A stretch of DNA of 57,745 nt from Planctomycetota bacterium (lineage in GTDB: Bacteria > Planctomycetota > B15-G4): contig JAJDEQ010000227.1 of assembly GCA_029259695.1 (NCBI GenBank), positions 1 through 57,745 of the forward strand, in the 5' to 3' direction. Both the position numbers and the translations under genes were made by a program. The number at the start of each line of letters is the position of its first letter. The first letter of the stretch is position 1. Under the pieces are notes generated by a model, which made no database searches, was not told where the DNA came from, and was given only the letters and a program-made list of their open reading frames with translations. This document shows, piece by piece, positions 7,458 to 17,205 of the stretch.

Positions 7458-9485
7458 ATGAGTTCATCGGCACGCTGGATCCTGGTCGTCGGCGCGGTCC
7501 TGGTGCTCGTCGCCGCAGTCGCCGTCCTGCTCCAGGACGACGGTGCGAAGACGGGCGGGGAGAGCGCCGTGTTGACGCGCACGACGCCCGAAGCCCCACG
7601 GCCCCTGCCCGATCGGCCGCGGGTGGCTGCCGACGCATCACCGCGTCCGATCGAAGTGAACGCGGCCGAACCCGCCGAGGTCTCCGGTCGGCGAGTCGCG
7701 CCTGCCCCGGACCAGACCAGACGCGTCGAGGGAGTGGTCGTCTTCGCCATCGATGGGAGCCCGGTGAGCGGAGCCGAGATTGCCGGCTCCGATCAGCTGC
7801 TCGCGTTGCAGGCACAGCAGCTGGATCAGGATTCCCATGACCCGAAGGCCACGCCAGCGGTCGCGCTGGAGCCCATGGGGCGCACCGACGCGAACGGTCG
7901 GTTCGATCTGCGCGTGCCGACCAGCAACGCGGACCTGATCTTCATGGTGGCAGGTTCCGGACCCTACGGTGTCAATGAACGGGCAGCCCGAGGGGGGGTG
8001 ACGAGTCCCTCCGAGACCACATGGCGCAACCATCCACTGAGTGGAGCCGGCGACCTGTCGGGCCTGCGCGTCGAGTTCGACACGGGCTGGGACGTCCACG
8101 GCGTCGTGCTCGATGATGCGGGGGTGCCCGTCGAGGGTGCCTCGATCCAGCTGGACGGAGAGCGCATCGAACGGACTGATCGCTCGGGACGGTTCGAGAT
8201 CCGTTGGATCCAAGACGCAGGTGGAGTGGAACTCACCGCTTCGGCGCCTTGGTACGTCCCGGATACGACCGACCTCGGTGAGCCGGATGTTCCCCGGCGA
8301 GTCGGACCGATCAAGCTGCAGCTGGAACCGGGGGGCGCCCTGGAGGGCTTCGTCACCACGCGGGGCGGACTCGCCGTGGCTGGCGCGCACGTGCGGGTGC
8401 GCCTGGTGATGACGACGCGCCACGGCCGGTCCGTCGTCTCGGCTGCATCCGCAACGAGTGACGAGCGCGGCTGGTACAGCATTCCGGGGGTTCCCTCCGG
8501 AACGCTCCTGGTGAGCGCACGGGCGGAGGGCATGGTCGATGCCTGGCTGCCGGACGTGTTCGTCAGTGCGCGGGAGGTGACGCGCTTCGACATCACGTTG
8601 AGCGCCGGCGCGACGCTTGCCGGCCGGGTCTCCGACTCGGCCGGGAACACCGTGCCGGGGGCGGAGCTCGTGGTGCAGCGCCTCGTGCGCTGGGCGGCCC
8701 CGGACCTGGACGGCAGCATGCTCTCGAGTCGCGACGAGCTGAAGATCGTCTCGCGCCTGGGCGACGATGGCGAGCACGTCTCGGAGTTGACCAGCGTGGA
8801 GCAGCGCGCCACCTGTGATGAGCGTGGCGAGTACGTCATCTCCGGTCTGAGCCCCGGCGACAAGCGCATCACGGCATCCGAGGGGACGGCCCGGCTCTCG
8901 CCCGCGGAGCGCGATGTCACGCTCGGGGCCGACGAGCGCCGCGAGGCGTTCGACTTCATCTTGAATGCAGGCCTCTCCCTCACCGGTCGGGTGACCGACA
9001 TGGCCGGCGATCCGATCGAGGACGTCTCGATCGTGGTGAAGGGTCAGGGCGAGGCCCAGATGTGGACCACGGAGGGCGGTGCGCGCACCGATGGCGACGG
9101 GCGTTTCGTCGTCGCGGGACTGGTCGACGAGCCGATGACGCTCTGGGCTCACCGACAAGGCTACGGCGATCTCTGGGAGCAGGTCCGCATCAGCGCCACC
9201 GAGCTGCGACTGGTCATGCAACCATCGATCGAGTTGCGTGGCCAGGTCCTGATCGCCGGGACGGGTGAGCCGCTGAACGAGTTCGACCTCGAGCTCCGCA
9301 CCGAGTCGATGACGATGGGCATGGGCATCGAGGGGACCGAGGGACACTTCGCCGTGGACCTGGACGAGGACAAGCCCTACGACGTCGTCGTCAAGGCGGA
9401 GGGCTACGCCGAGCAGACGCTGGAGCGAGTGCTCCCGTCGTCCACGCTGGCTGCACCGCTGACGATCTACGTCGTGCCGGAGTGA
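7458..9485 (+). CDS. Membrane-anchored protein with multiple carboxypeptidase-regulatory-like domains
   Basis: The product is 675 residues. One membrane segment (about 7-26: ILVVGAVLVLVAAVAVLL) precedes a Pro-rich linker. About six beta-sandwich modules follow (roughly 90-165, 210-275, 290-375, 385-500, 510-590, 595-675), each with the pattern G-x-V-x-D-x-x-G-x-P-V-x-G-A, then T-D-x-x-G-x-F (for example GVVLDDAGVPVEGASIQL, RTDRSGRFEI). Such CarboxypepD_reg/Cna-B-like modules are structural or carbohydrate-binding in secreted proteins. I preferred the ATG at 7458; GTG at 7440 has a better-placed GGAG and would add six residues. It probably lies outside the inner membrane; its ligand is unknown. 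Confidence 0.8.
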   Translation: MSSSARWILVVGAVLVLVAAVAVLLQDDGAKTGGESAVLTRTTPEAPRPLPDRPRVAADASPRPIEVNAAEPAEVSGRRVAPAPDQTRRVEGVVVFAIDGSPVSGAEIAGSDQLLALQAQQLDQDSHDPKATPAVALEPMGRTDANGRFDLRVPTSNADLIFMVAGSGPYGVNERAARGGVTSPSETTWRNHPLSGAGDLSGLRVEFDTGWDVHGVVLDDAGVPVEGASIQLDGERIERTDRSGRFEIRWIQDAGGVELTASAPWYVPDTTDLGEPDVPRRVGPIKLQLEPGGALEGFVTTRGGLAVAGAHVRVRLVMTTRHGRSVVSAASATSDERGWYSIPGVPSGTLLVSARAEGMVDAWLPDVFVSAREVTRFDITLSAGATLAGRVSDSAGNTVPGAELVVQRLVRWAAPDLDGSMLSSRDELKIVSRLGDDGEHVSELTSVEQRATCDERGEYVISGLSPGDKRITASEGTARLSPAERDVTLGADERREAFDFILNAGLSLTGRVTDMAGDPIEDVSIVVKGQGEAQMWTTEGGARTDGDGRFVVAGLVDEPMTLWAHRQGYGDLWEQVRISATELRLVMQPSIELRGQVLIAGTGEPLNEFDLELRTESMTMGMGIEGTEGHFAVDLDEDKPYDVVVKAEGYAEQTLERVLPSSTLAAPLTIYVVPE

Positions 9486-9524
9486 GCCCCGCGTGCACGA
9501 CGCATGCGGCGGCTCGGCGCGCCC

Positions 9525-12143
9525 TCAGGACTCGCCGCGCAACACGGCCAGCGGCGGGCGCTGGTGCACGCCCCGACTGTGCAGGCGGCCCACGATCCAG
9601 GTCAGCCCGCAGACCACGACGGGCGTCACCGCCAGGGCGCGCCAGGACGGAGTGAAGGGCTGCTCGAACACGAGGTTGCTCAGCGCCCAGCCCGCGCTGA
9701 GGGCGAGCAGCATGCCGGTGAGTGTGGCCAACAGGCCGAGCAGCAGGTACTCGACGTTCATGATGCGTGTGACCTGTGCCCGCGTGGCGCCCAGCGTACG
9801 CAGCAGCACGCTTTCCTCGGTGCGTTGAGAACGACTGACGACGACCGAACTCATCAGCACGAACGTGCCTGCGAGGATGCTGAACAGGGCCATGAAGCGG
9901 ATCACGAAGGACACGTGACCGAGGATGTTGTCGGCCACCTCGAGGATCAGCGTGATGTCGATCAGTGACACGTTGGGGAAGGCGCTGACGATCGCGCGCT
10001 GCAGTCCCGCCATGGCGCCGGGGCCGTCGGCACGTGTGACGAGCACGTGGAACTGGGGTGCCGCGTCGAGCACCCCGGGGGGGAAGACCACGAAGAAGTT
10101 GGGCTGGACGCGGCGCCAGTCCACCTCGCGGATCGAACCGATGACGGTCTCGACCGGGATGCCCTGGACGTCGAACACGAGCGCGTCGCCCAGGCCCACG
10201 CCGAGGTCCTCGGCGATGTCCTGCTCGATCGAGACGGGCGCCGGCCCGTCAGCCACCCACGGCTCGGCGACGAGGCGGCCCTCGAGCAGTCGCTCGGTGT
10301 CCACGAGCCCGGCGCGGTAGGTCGAACGGTACTCGCGGCGCAGGACCCAGTTGGGCGTCTCGCGGCTCTCGTCGTTGCGCAGTTCGGTCACCGGCCGCCC
10401 CTTCACCGATGACAGGCGCATGGTGACGATCGGAACCACCTGGCGCACGTCGAGCCCCTGGTCTTCTACGAGCCGCACCACGTCGTCGCGCTGGTCTGAC
10501 TGGATGTCGAACAACACGACGTTGGGTGCGTTGCCGCCGCCGCTCAGGGCGAGCTGCTCGACCAGCGTGTACTGCACGAGGTGCAGGGTGAGGATCAGGA
10601 ACGTCCCCAGTCCCAGCGAGACCATCAGCAGCACGGTCTGGTTGTGTGGTCGGTGCAGGTTGGCCAGGCCCTGGCGCCAGGTGTAGGGGCCGCGGCGCGG
10701 CGCCGCGTGTTGCACGACCCAGGACACCAGGCGCGCCACCAGGGCCAACAGACCGAAGGCCACGCCGACGCCACCCGCGAAGCCGAGCCCGACGAGCAGC
10801 TCGCCCGTCTCCCAGTACGCGAAGCCTGCCACGGACAAGGCGATCAGGGCGAACAGCGGCCAGCGCAAGGGGTCCCGACGTGGCTCGTGGGTGGAGCGCA
10901 AGGCACGCAGCGGTGGGACGCGACGCACGGTGAGCAGGGGCGCGAGGGCGAACAGCACGGCAGCGGCCCAGCCGATGGCGATGCCGCGCCCCAGAGCGGC
11001 GGGCTGGATCGACACGGCGACGTCCATGGGCAGCAGGTCGGCCAGGATCCGCGGCAGGACCTGTTGCACGGCGACGCCGAGGGCGGCGCCCGCCAGCGCG
11101 CCCAGGCCTCCGATCAGTGTGGCCTGGATCAGGTACACCGACAGGGCGCGCCAGGAGGACGTGCCCAGGCAGCGCAACACGGCCACGGTGTCGAGCTTGC
11201 TGCGCACGTACACGTGCATCGAACTGCCGACGCCGAGGCCGCCCAGCAACAACGCGACGAAGCCAACCAGGCTCAGGAAGCCGTACAGGTTGTCGAGTCC
11301 TTCCGCCCAGCCCTCCTCGGTGGATGCCGCGGTGTTGGCCCGCATCCGGTTCTCGCGGAAGAACGGACGGTGTTCGTCGCGCAGGCTGTCGACGTCGGTG
11401 CCGGGGGGGAAACGGAACAGGGCCTGGTACTCGGCACGGCTCCCGCGCACCAACAGTTCGGGGTCGAGCTCGGGCAGCGGGAGGTAGACCCGCGGTCCGA
11501 ACATGGCCGACGCCGCCGACTCCCCCGGGACCGACAAGAGCGTGCCGGCGATGGAGTAGCTGCGCCGCCCGACGACGATCTCGTCGCCCACGCGCGCATC
11601 GAACTGCAGCATCACGGCGGCGTCCACCAGCGCAGCGGCTCCCTCCCGGAACGTGTGCGCGGCCGCGGCGGGTTCCGTCTGCAGCGTGCCGTAGTACGGG
11701 TACTCGCCCTCGAGTGCCCGCACCCGCACGAGGCGCACGGCGTCCCGTTGCTCTGCCGGGGTGTGGGCACCGCCGGGGAAGCGAGCCATCGAGGAGAACG
11801 AGATCAGCCGCGAACGCTCGGCCCCCAGTTCCGCGCCGAACGTCTCGGTGAACAGCGCCTCCGCTTGCTCGGAGAATCTCTCGCGGCTGGAGACGCGCAG
11901 GTCCGCGCCGATCAGTGACCGCGCCTGGGTCGCCACGGCCGTGCGCATGTTCTCGCGAAACGACCCGATGGCCACCAGGGCCGCGACCCCGAGGGTCATC
12001 GAACTCACGTACAGCGCGAGGCGCTTGCGGCTGCGCCGGCTGTCGCGCCAGGCCATGCGCCAGGCCCAACCCCAACCCGGGCGGGGAGCGGCGCCACGCG
12101 CGGGCTCGTGGCCGACGCGGTCCATGGGTTGCTGCTCGCTCAC
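9525..12143 (-). CDS. ybbP: FtsX/MacB-like ABC transporter permease (YbbP type)
   Basis: The 872-residue integral membrane protein starts with a basic cytoplasmic tail and TM1 (about 43-61: ALYVSSMTLGVAALVAIGS). It has a large periplasmic domain, a central membrane block with two FtsX-type repeats, a second periplasmic domain and a C-terminal FtsX repeat (VIRFMALFSILAGTFVLMSS). This double-FtsX layout matches YbbP of the YbbA-YbbP system. Its GTG start overlaps the stop of the ATPase gene (GTGA), so they are co-translated. The lipase-like TesA gene is divergent next door, as in E. coli tesA-ybbAP. The family is thought to move or extract lipids or lipoproteins; the substrate here is unknown. 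Confidence 0.9.
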   Translation of the reverse strand: MSEQQPMDRVGHEPARGAAPRPGWGWAWRMAWRDSRRSRKRLALYVSSMTLGVAALVAIGSFRENMRTAVATQARSLIGADLRVSSRERFSEQAEALFTETFGAELGAERSRLISFSSMARFPGGAHTPAEQRDAVRLVRVRALEGEYPYYGTLQTEPAAAAHTFREGAAALVDAAVMLQFDARVGDEIVVGRRSYSIAGTLLSVPGESAASAMFGPRVYLPLPELDPELLVRGSRAEYQALFRFPPGTDVDSLRDEHRPFFRENRMRANTAASTEEGWAEGLDNLYGFLSLVGFVALLLGGLGVGSSMHVYVRSKLDTVAVLRCLGTSSWRALSVYLIQATLIGGLGALAGAALGVAVQQVLPRILADLLPMDVAVSIQPAALGRGIAIGWAAAVLFALAPLLTVRRVPPLRALRSTHEPRRDPLRWPLFALIALSVAGFAYWETGELLVGLGFAGGVGVAFGLLALVARLVSWVVQHAAPRRGPYTWRQGLANLHRPHNQTVLLMVSLGLGTFLILTLHLVQYTLVEQLALSGGGNAPNVVLFDIQSDQRDDVVRLVEDQGLDVRQVVPIVTMRLSSVKGRPVTELRNDESRETPNWVLRREYRSTYRAGLVDTERLLEGRLVAEPWVADGPAPVSIEQDIAEDLGVGLGDALVFDVQGIPVETVIGSIREVDWRRVQPNFFVVFPPGVLDAAPQFHVLVTRADGPGAMAGLQRAIVSAFPNVSLIDITLILEVADNILGHVSFVIRFMALFSILAGTFVLMSSVVVSRSQRTEESVLLRTLGATRAQVTRIMNVEYLLLGLLATLTGMLLALSAGWALSNLVFEQPFTPSWRALAVTPVVVCGLTWIVGRLHSRGVHQRPPLAVLRGES

Positions 12144-12859
12144 GTGGTCAGGGTCGCCGGGGCGTGGGGATCCGGCGCGGTCGTCGGTGACACGAGGCGA
12201 CCGCCCTTCAGGGGCAGGATCCGATCGGCGCGAGCCGCGATGGCATCGTCATGGGTGACGAGCACCAGCGTCGTGCCCCGGTCGGCGTTCAGCTCGAACA
12301 ACAGGTCGACCACGATCTCGCTCGTGCGGTCGTCCAGGTTCCCGGTGGGCTCGTCGGCGAAGAGGATGCGCGGACGATTGACGAAGGCGCGAGCCAGGGC
12401 CACGCGCTGCTGCTCACCGCCCGACAGCTGGGTGGGATAGTGGCTCGCCCGAGGCTCCAGGCCGACGCGCTCCAGCAGTTCGCCGGCCGCCACGCGAGCG
12501 TCGGCGCGCCCGGCCAGCTCCAGCGGCACCATCACGTTCTCGAGGGCGGTCAGGGTGGGGATCAGCCGGAAGCTCTGGAACACGAAGCCCACTTCCACGC
12601 CGCGCAGCCGGGCCAGGGCGTCCTCGCTCAACCCGGAGAGCGAGGTCCCGGCGAGGCGGACCGAGCCGGTGGTGGGTTGGTCGAGTCCGGCGCAGAGCCC
12701 GAGCAGCGTGGTCTTGCCGCTGCCGGACGGCCCGATGATCGCGCAGGACTGGCCCGGCGACAGCTCGAAGCCAATGTCTTCCAGGACCGTGAGGCGGGCG
12801 GGTCCGCTACCGTAGGTCTTCCCGAGGTGCTCGACGGTGAGGATCGGATCTTCAGGCAT
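12140..12859 (-). CDS. ybbA: ABC transporter ATP-binding protein (YbbA/LolD type)
   Basis: The 239-residue ATPase has Walker A GPSGSGKTT (43-51), the signature LSGGEQQRVALARA, Walker B ILFADEPT and the switch His in THDD. The LolD/MacB-type sequence NPFV-like Q-loop region reads GFVFQSFRLIPTLTALENV. It powers the adjacent permease at the inner membrane. I chose the ATG at 12859: the ABC domain begins at once (ILTVEHLGKTYG), and the open frame further upstream runs into the divergent tesA gene. The ATG lies only 13 bp from the tesA start, so the two promoters must overlap the coding starts. Confidence 0.93.
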   Translation of the reverse strand: MPEDPILTVEHLGKTYGSGPARLTVLEDIGFELSPGQSCAIIGPSGSGKTTLLGLCAGLDQPTTGSVRLAGTSLSGLSEDALARLRGVEVGFVFQSFRLIPTLTALENVMVPLELAGRADARVAAGELLERVGLEPRASHYPTQLSGGEQQRVALARAFVNRPRILFADEPTGNLDDRTSEIVVDLLFELNADRGTTLVLVTHDDAIAARADRILPLKGGRLVSPTTAPDPHAPATLTT

Positions 12860-12872
12860 GGGTGGTTGGTCG

Positions 12873-13631
12873 ATGAGTGGGACGAGGGTGTGGTGGGCTG
12901 CGGCGCTGCTCTCGGTGAGCATGGCCTGCGGCGTGGCCGAGGGGGGGGGCGATGATCTCTCCCCGGATGGCGGCGTGTCGAGTAGCACCGCGCCGCGAAC
13001 CGGCAGCGACGCCCGGGGAGAGGGGGCCGACGCTGCCGAGACCGCCGCCGAGGTGCCGCTGGTGCTGTTCCTGGGGGACAGCCTCACGGCGGGCTACGGA
13101 CTCGATCCGGATCAGGCCTACCCGGCGCTCATCGGCCAGGAGATCCGTGCTCGCGGCTGGCAGCTGGATGTGCTCAACGCCGGTGTGAGCGGCGAGACGA
13201 CGGCAGGCGGACTGCGCCGTCTCGACTGGGTGCTCGGTCAATCCGACCCGGCGCTGGTGCTGCTCGCGCTGGGTGGCAACGACGGCCTGCGCGGCGTGCC
13301 GGTTGCGACCATGATCAGCAACCTGCGCGCGATCGTGGCGGGGGTCCGCGAGCGCTCGCCCGAGTCGATCGTCGTGCTGGCCGGCATGCAGTCGCCGCCC
13401 AACATGGGTGCCGAGTACATCGAGGGCTTCCGCGCCGCGTTCCCGCTCGTGGCCCGGGAGGACGACCTGCCGCTGGTCCCCTTCCTGCTCGAGGGGGTGG
13501 GCGGCGTTCGCGCGCTCAACCAGGCCGATGGGATCCACCCCACTGCCGAGGGGCAGCGCGCCCTGGCCGACAACGTCTGGGCCGTGATCGAGCCGTTGCT
13601 CGAACAGCGCATGTCCGCTGCGGCGCGCTGA
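12873..13631 (+). CDS. tesA: SGNH-family arylesterase/lysophospholipase (TesA-like), putative lipoprotein
   Basis: The product is 252 residues. A signal sequence ends in SVSMAC (Cys19), a weak lipobox. An acidic linker leads into a GDSL hydrolase with all blocks: LFLGDSLTAGYG (nucleophile Ser70), NAGVSGETT (oxyanion Gly), LGGNDGLRG (Asn) and DGIHPTAEG (Asp219/His222). TesA-type enzymes hydrolyse acyl esters and thioesters in the periplasm. It is divergent from ybbA, the arrangement conserved in proteobacteria, which suggests a joint job in envelope lipid handling. The ATG at 12858 and GTG at 12837 are alternative starts. Confidence 0.9.
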   Translation: MSGTRVWWAAALLSVSMACGVAEGGGDDLSPDGGVSSSTAPRTGSDARGEGADAAETAAEVPLVLFLGDSLTAGYGLDPDQAYPALIGQEIRARGWQLDVLNAGVSGETTAGGLRRLDWVLGQSDPALVLLALGGNDGLRGVPVATMISNLRAIVAGVRERSPESIVVLAGMQSPPNMGAEYIEGFRAAFPLVAREDDLPLVPFLLEGVGGVRALNQADGIHPTAEGQRALADNVWAVIEPLLEQRMSAAAR

Positions 13632-13695
13632 GTCGGCGGCGGGCGTCGCGCTCGCGATCAACGACGGTCCCGTGTGCCGGCCGCTTCCCGGTCGA

Positions 13696-14661
13696 TCAGT
13701 CGACGGCACCGTCGCCGTCGCTCGGGCGTCGCGGCGGGGCCAGGTAGCGGTAGCCCGAGTTCGGGTTGTCGCGGTCGAAGGCGAAGGCCTCCCGGTTGTC
13801 GATGAAGTGCTTGATGTAGTTGATCGGGATGGCGAAGTTCAGGCCTTCGCTGAACGAGTAGCCCCAGGTGTTCACGCCGACCACCTCGCCGCGGGAGTTG
13901 AACAGCGGACCCCCGGAGTTGCCGGGGTTGATCGCCGCCGTCGTCTGGACGTAGACGAGCCCGTTCTGTGCGCGGTTCTTGATCGACACGATGCCCTCCG
14001 AGACGCTGCGCTCCAGTCCCAGCGGCGCTCCGACGGCGAACACCTTCTCGCCCACTTCGAGCTCGGAGATGTCGCCCAGGGCCACGGTCGTGAGCTGGAA
14101 GTCGCCCAGTTCCTCCGTGGCGATCTTGAGCAGGCACACGTCGACCCAGGGGTTGAGCGCGACGATCTCGACCTGCTCGAAGACCCGCTTCTCGAAGCCG
14201 TCCTCGGTCTCGAAGTGCACCGTCACGGTCACTTCGACCTCGCCCTGGACGACGTGCGTGTTCGTGATCAGGTAGCCGTCCTCGCGGATCACGAATCCCG
14301 AACCCAGGCCGTTGGGCTGCTTCACGACGACCACGCCGGGCCCGTACTTCTCTACGGTCTGTTCGACCGGCAGTTCGGGCAGGTCGAGGCCGGCGGTGTA
14401 GAGGCTGCGGGCCCGCGCCGACTCGGGCATCGCCAGGCGTTCCTCGGCGGACGTGCGCGTGACCTGCACGACCGTGTCCCGCGGGACCGCGACGATCTCG
14501 AAGCCGACGTCCACGTACAGGTGGGTGTCGGTCTCCTTGAGGATCTCGCCGGCGATGGAGCCGCCGCCGCGCAGTTCGACCTGGTCGGCGCGGGCCGGAG
14601 CGCAGAGCGCGGGCGGGGTGAGGAGCGCGAGCGACGTCAGGCTGAGGATGAGTGCGAGCAT
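13696..14661 (-). CDS. HtrA-like trypsin-fold serine protease without PDZ domain
   Basis: The 321-residue secreted protein has a signal peptide (about 1-25). A small N-terminal region (LRGGGSIAGEILKET) resembles the short beta-motif proteins of this lineage that precede catalytic domains. The chymotrypsin-fold domain (about 100-300) has the full triad: His136 in TNTHVV, Asp174 in NPWVDVCLL and Ser249 in NPGNSGGPLF. No PDZ domain follows; the protein ends about 25 residues after IPINYIKHF. It probably acts in periplasmic protein quality control or processing. It is convergent with tesA (64 bp apart) and divergent from the FG-GAP gene. Confidence 0.9.
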   Translation of the reverse strand: MLALILSLTSLALLTPPALCAPARADQVELRGGGSIAGEILKETDTHLYVDVGFEIVAVPRDTVVQVTRTSAEERLAMPESARARSLYTAGLDLPELPVEQTVEKYGPGVVVVKQPNGLGSGFVIREDGYLITNTHVVQGEVEVTVTVHFETEDGFEKRVFEQVEIVALNPWVDVCLLKIATEELGDFQLTTVALGDISELEVGEKVFAVGAPLGLERSVSEGIVSIKNRAQNGLVYVQTTAAINPGNSGGPLFNSRGEVVGVNTWGYSFSEGLNFAIPINYIKHFIDNREAFAFDRDNPNSGYRYLAPPRRPSDGDGAVD

Positions 14662-14881
14662 GCGGCCAGCATAGCAGTCACGCCTGCGTCACTCGCGCGA
14701 CCGACGGCCCCGCGGCCCGGGTCTGTCACCGGCGGGAGGTGGTCACTATCCTCGGGCCTGCGGGAGCCCGCCTCGGGCCGGCGCGTCGTGCCGGATGGCC
14801 GTTGCGCCGGACGCCCGCCCGTCTCGCTGGAGCGGCTCGCCCGCCGATCTCTGCTCGTCTTCTCGGTTGGGGAGTTCGTTC

Positions 14882-17203
14882 GTGTCGTCACCCGGATCGT
14901 GCCTCGTCGCCCTCGCACTCTCGTGGTCGCTCGCGGTGCCCGTGGCGGCGTCAGCCGCTGACGAGGAGCTCCACCGTCAGTACGGCTTCGACGGCCTGCT
15001 CATCTCCAAGTTCGACGACGGGATCTTCGGCCTGCGCGCTGCCGACGTGAACGGAGATCACCGCGGCGATCTGCTGCTCGTGAACAACACCCGGGCGCGC
15101 ATCGAGATCCTGCGCCAGCGGGCGCCGGACGAGCCGCTCGACGTCTTCGATCCGAGCAAGATCAACGAACTCGCCGACGAGACCTACTTCAAGCGCGAGT
15201 CGTATGCGCTGGAGGAGCGGGTGACCGCCGTGGCGGTGGCCGACCTGGACGCCGACGGCCTGCCCGACCTGCTGTCCACCGGCGACTCCCAGCGCCTGAC
15301 GATCGCCTACCGGGATGCCCATGGCGACTACGGGCGCCGCCTGCGCCTGCAGCTCCCCGATCCGTCGACCCGGCCGACGGCGATCCAGACCGGGGACCTG
15401 GATGCCGACGGGCGCATCGACGTCGTCGTGCTCGGCAAGCGCAAGACCTGCCTGTTCGTGCAACAGTCTGATGGGGGCTTCGGCGAGCCGGTGCAGTTGC
15501 CCAACACCAGCGCCGACCCGACGGAGTTCGCGCTGGTCGACGTGAACGACGACGGGCGGCTCGACCTGGTGTTCGTGGAGTACGAGTCGGAGTGGCCCTT
15601 CCGTGTGCGGCTGGGCCGGGGCGGGACGGCCTTCGGACCCGAGCTGCGCTCGCGCTTCACGAAGATCCGGTCCTTCGCCTACGGCGACGTCGATGGCGAC
15701 GGGCGGCTCGAGATCGGAGCGGTGCGCCGCCGCAGCGGCCGCTTCAGTCTGCTGCGCTTCGGCGCCGGGGGAGACGGGGGCGACGGGTTCACGGCCCTGT
15801 CGTCACTGCGTCGTCTGCCCTACCCGGAGCTGGCGGACGCGGGCAAGCGCGAGCAGGTCCTGGTCGACCTCGACGGTGATGACCGGGTGGACCTGGTCGT
15901 GGCCGAACCCTCAGCCGCCCGCCTGTTGGTGTATCGCGGCGGGGATGCCGGGCAGTTCGGAGACGCGCAGACCTTCCCGGCCATGCTCGGTGTGCGTGGT
16001 CCCCGGGCGGCCGACCTCGATGGAGACGGTCGGCCCGAGATCGTGGTGGCCGCGCCCGACGAGTCGGCCGTGGGCGTGTCGACGGTCGATGACCAGGGGC
16101 GCCTGGGCTTCCCGCGGGCGCTGGCCGTTCCGGGGGAGGACCTGCTGGCCTTCGACGTGGCGGACCAGGACGGCGATGGTGTGCCGGAGATCTGGGTGCT
16201 GGTGGCCGCGGGCAAGTCGCGTTCGCGCAAGCACACGCTCGCGCGCCTCGGCGCGAACGGCGAAGAGCGCCGGGAGGTGGAGGTCGACCTGGCGTCCGAC
16301 CCCAACGACCTGGCACTGATCGATCTGGACGGCGACGGCCGGCTCGACGTGTTGCTGTTCGTCCCCGGCAAGCAGCCCGAGGTCATGCTCGCCGACGGAA
16401 GCGGGTTCACGCCGCTGAACGTGGACGACGTGCCCGGCCTGGGCCTGCTCAAAGGCGTCTCCCGCGCGCAGGTCGCGCTGGCCGACATGGACGGGGACGG
16501 CGTGCGCGAACTGGTGGTTCCCGGCCCGAACTTCGCGCGGGCCTTCCTGCTGGAGCGGACCCCGGACGGGTCCGGCTACCGCAGCCGCGTCGTGGGGCAG
16601 TTCAATCTCGACGATCCGTCGGCCAAGGTCACGGCCGCGGGTGTGGCCGACGTCGATGGTGACGGGCGCGCCGAGGTGCTGCTGGTCGAGGAGTCGACCA
16701 GCACGCTGTTCGTGCTCGCGCAGCGGGAGGGTGGCACGCAGACCGTGGCTCGCGTGGCGCTCGGTGGGCTCGCGCCCAAGGGGCTGATCACCGCGGACGT
16801 CGACGGTGACGGCGCGGTGGACATCGTGCTGCCCGCCGCCGAGCTGTGCGGTCTCGTGGTCAGCGGCCAGGCCGGCGCCGCGTTCGAGCAGGTGCACGAG
16901 TTCGAACTCCCCGTGAAGGACACCAGCCTGGATCGCGTGGCCTTCGGTGACCTCAACAACGACGGCGAAGCTGACGCGGTGTTCACCGAGACCCGCCGCC
17001 ACCTGGTGGCGCTGGCCGCCCTGCGCGCCGACGAGATCGCCTACGCACTCAAGTTCCCGGTGTTCGAGGAACGTCTCTTCGATTCGGGGCGCGGCGGACG
17101 TGAGCCGCGCGAGATCCTCGTGGCCGACGTCACCGGTGACGGGCTCGACGACATCGCCATCATCGTGCACGACCGCGTCCTCGTGTACCCGCAGGAGTCG
17201 TGA
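14882..17203 (+). CDS. Secreted FG-GAP/VCBS-repeat protein, two predicted beta-propellers
   Basis: The product is 773 residues with a signal peptide (about 1-25). I count 14 repeats, each with a Ca-binding-like loop of the D-x-[DN]-x-D-G type (for example ADVNGDHRGDLLL, GDLDADGRIDVVV, VDVNDDGRLDLVF, ADVDGDGRAEVLL, GDLNNDGEADAVF), spaced roughly 45-60 residues. Fourteen blades fit two seven-bladed integrin-alpha-like propellers. There is no other domain. The GTG at 14882 is preceded by GGGGAG at a 7-base spacing. The stop nearly abuts the next start, so it heads a three-gene operon of secreted or envelope proteins. It probably mediates surface binding or assembly; the ligand is unknown. Confidence 0.88.
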   Translation: MSSPGSCLVALALSWSLAVPVAASAADEELHRQYGFDGLLISKFDDGIFGLRAADVNGDHRGDLLLVNNTRARIEILRQRAPDEPLDVFDPSKINELADETYFKRESYALEERVTAVAVADLDADGLPDLLSTGDSQRLTIAYRDAHGDYGRRLRLQLPDPSTRPTAIQTGDLDADGRIDVVVLGKRKTCLFVQQSDGGFGEPVQLPNTSADPTEFALVDVNDDGRLDLVFVEYESEWPFRVRLGRGGTAFGPELRSRFTKIRSFAYGDVDGDGRLEIGAVRRRSGRFSLLRFGAGGDGGDGFTALSSLRRLPYPELADAGKREQVLVDLDGDDRVDLVVAEPSAARLLVYRGGDAGQFGDAQTFPAMLGVRGPRAADLDGDGRPEIVVAAPDESAVGVSTVDDQGRLGFPRALAVPGEDLLAFDVADQDGDGVPEIWVLVAAGKSRSRKHTLARLGANGEERREVEVDLASDPNDLALIDLDGDGRLDVLLFVPGKQPEVMLADGSGFTPLNVDDVPGLGLLKGVSRAQVALADMDGDGVRELVVPGPNFARAFLLERTPDGSGYRSRVVGQFNLDDPSAKVTAAGVADVDGDGRAEVLLVEESTSTLFVLAQREGGTQTVARVALGGLAPKGLITADVDGDGAVDIVLPAAELCGLVVSGQAGAAFEQVHEFELPVKDTSLDRVAFGDLNNDGEADAVFTETRRHLVALAALRADEIAYALKFPVFEERLFDSGRGGREPREILVADVTGDGLDDIAIIVHDRVLVYPQES

Positions 17204-17205
17204 CC

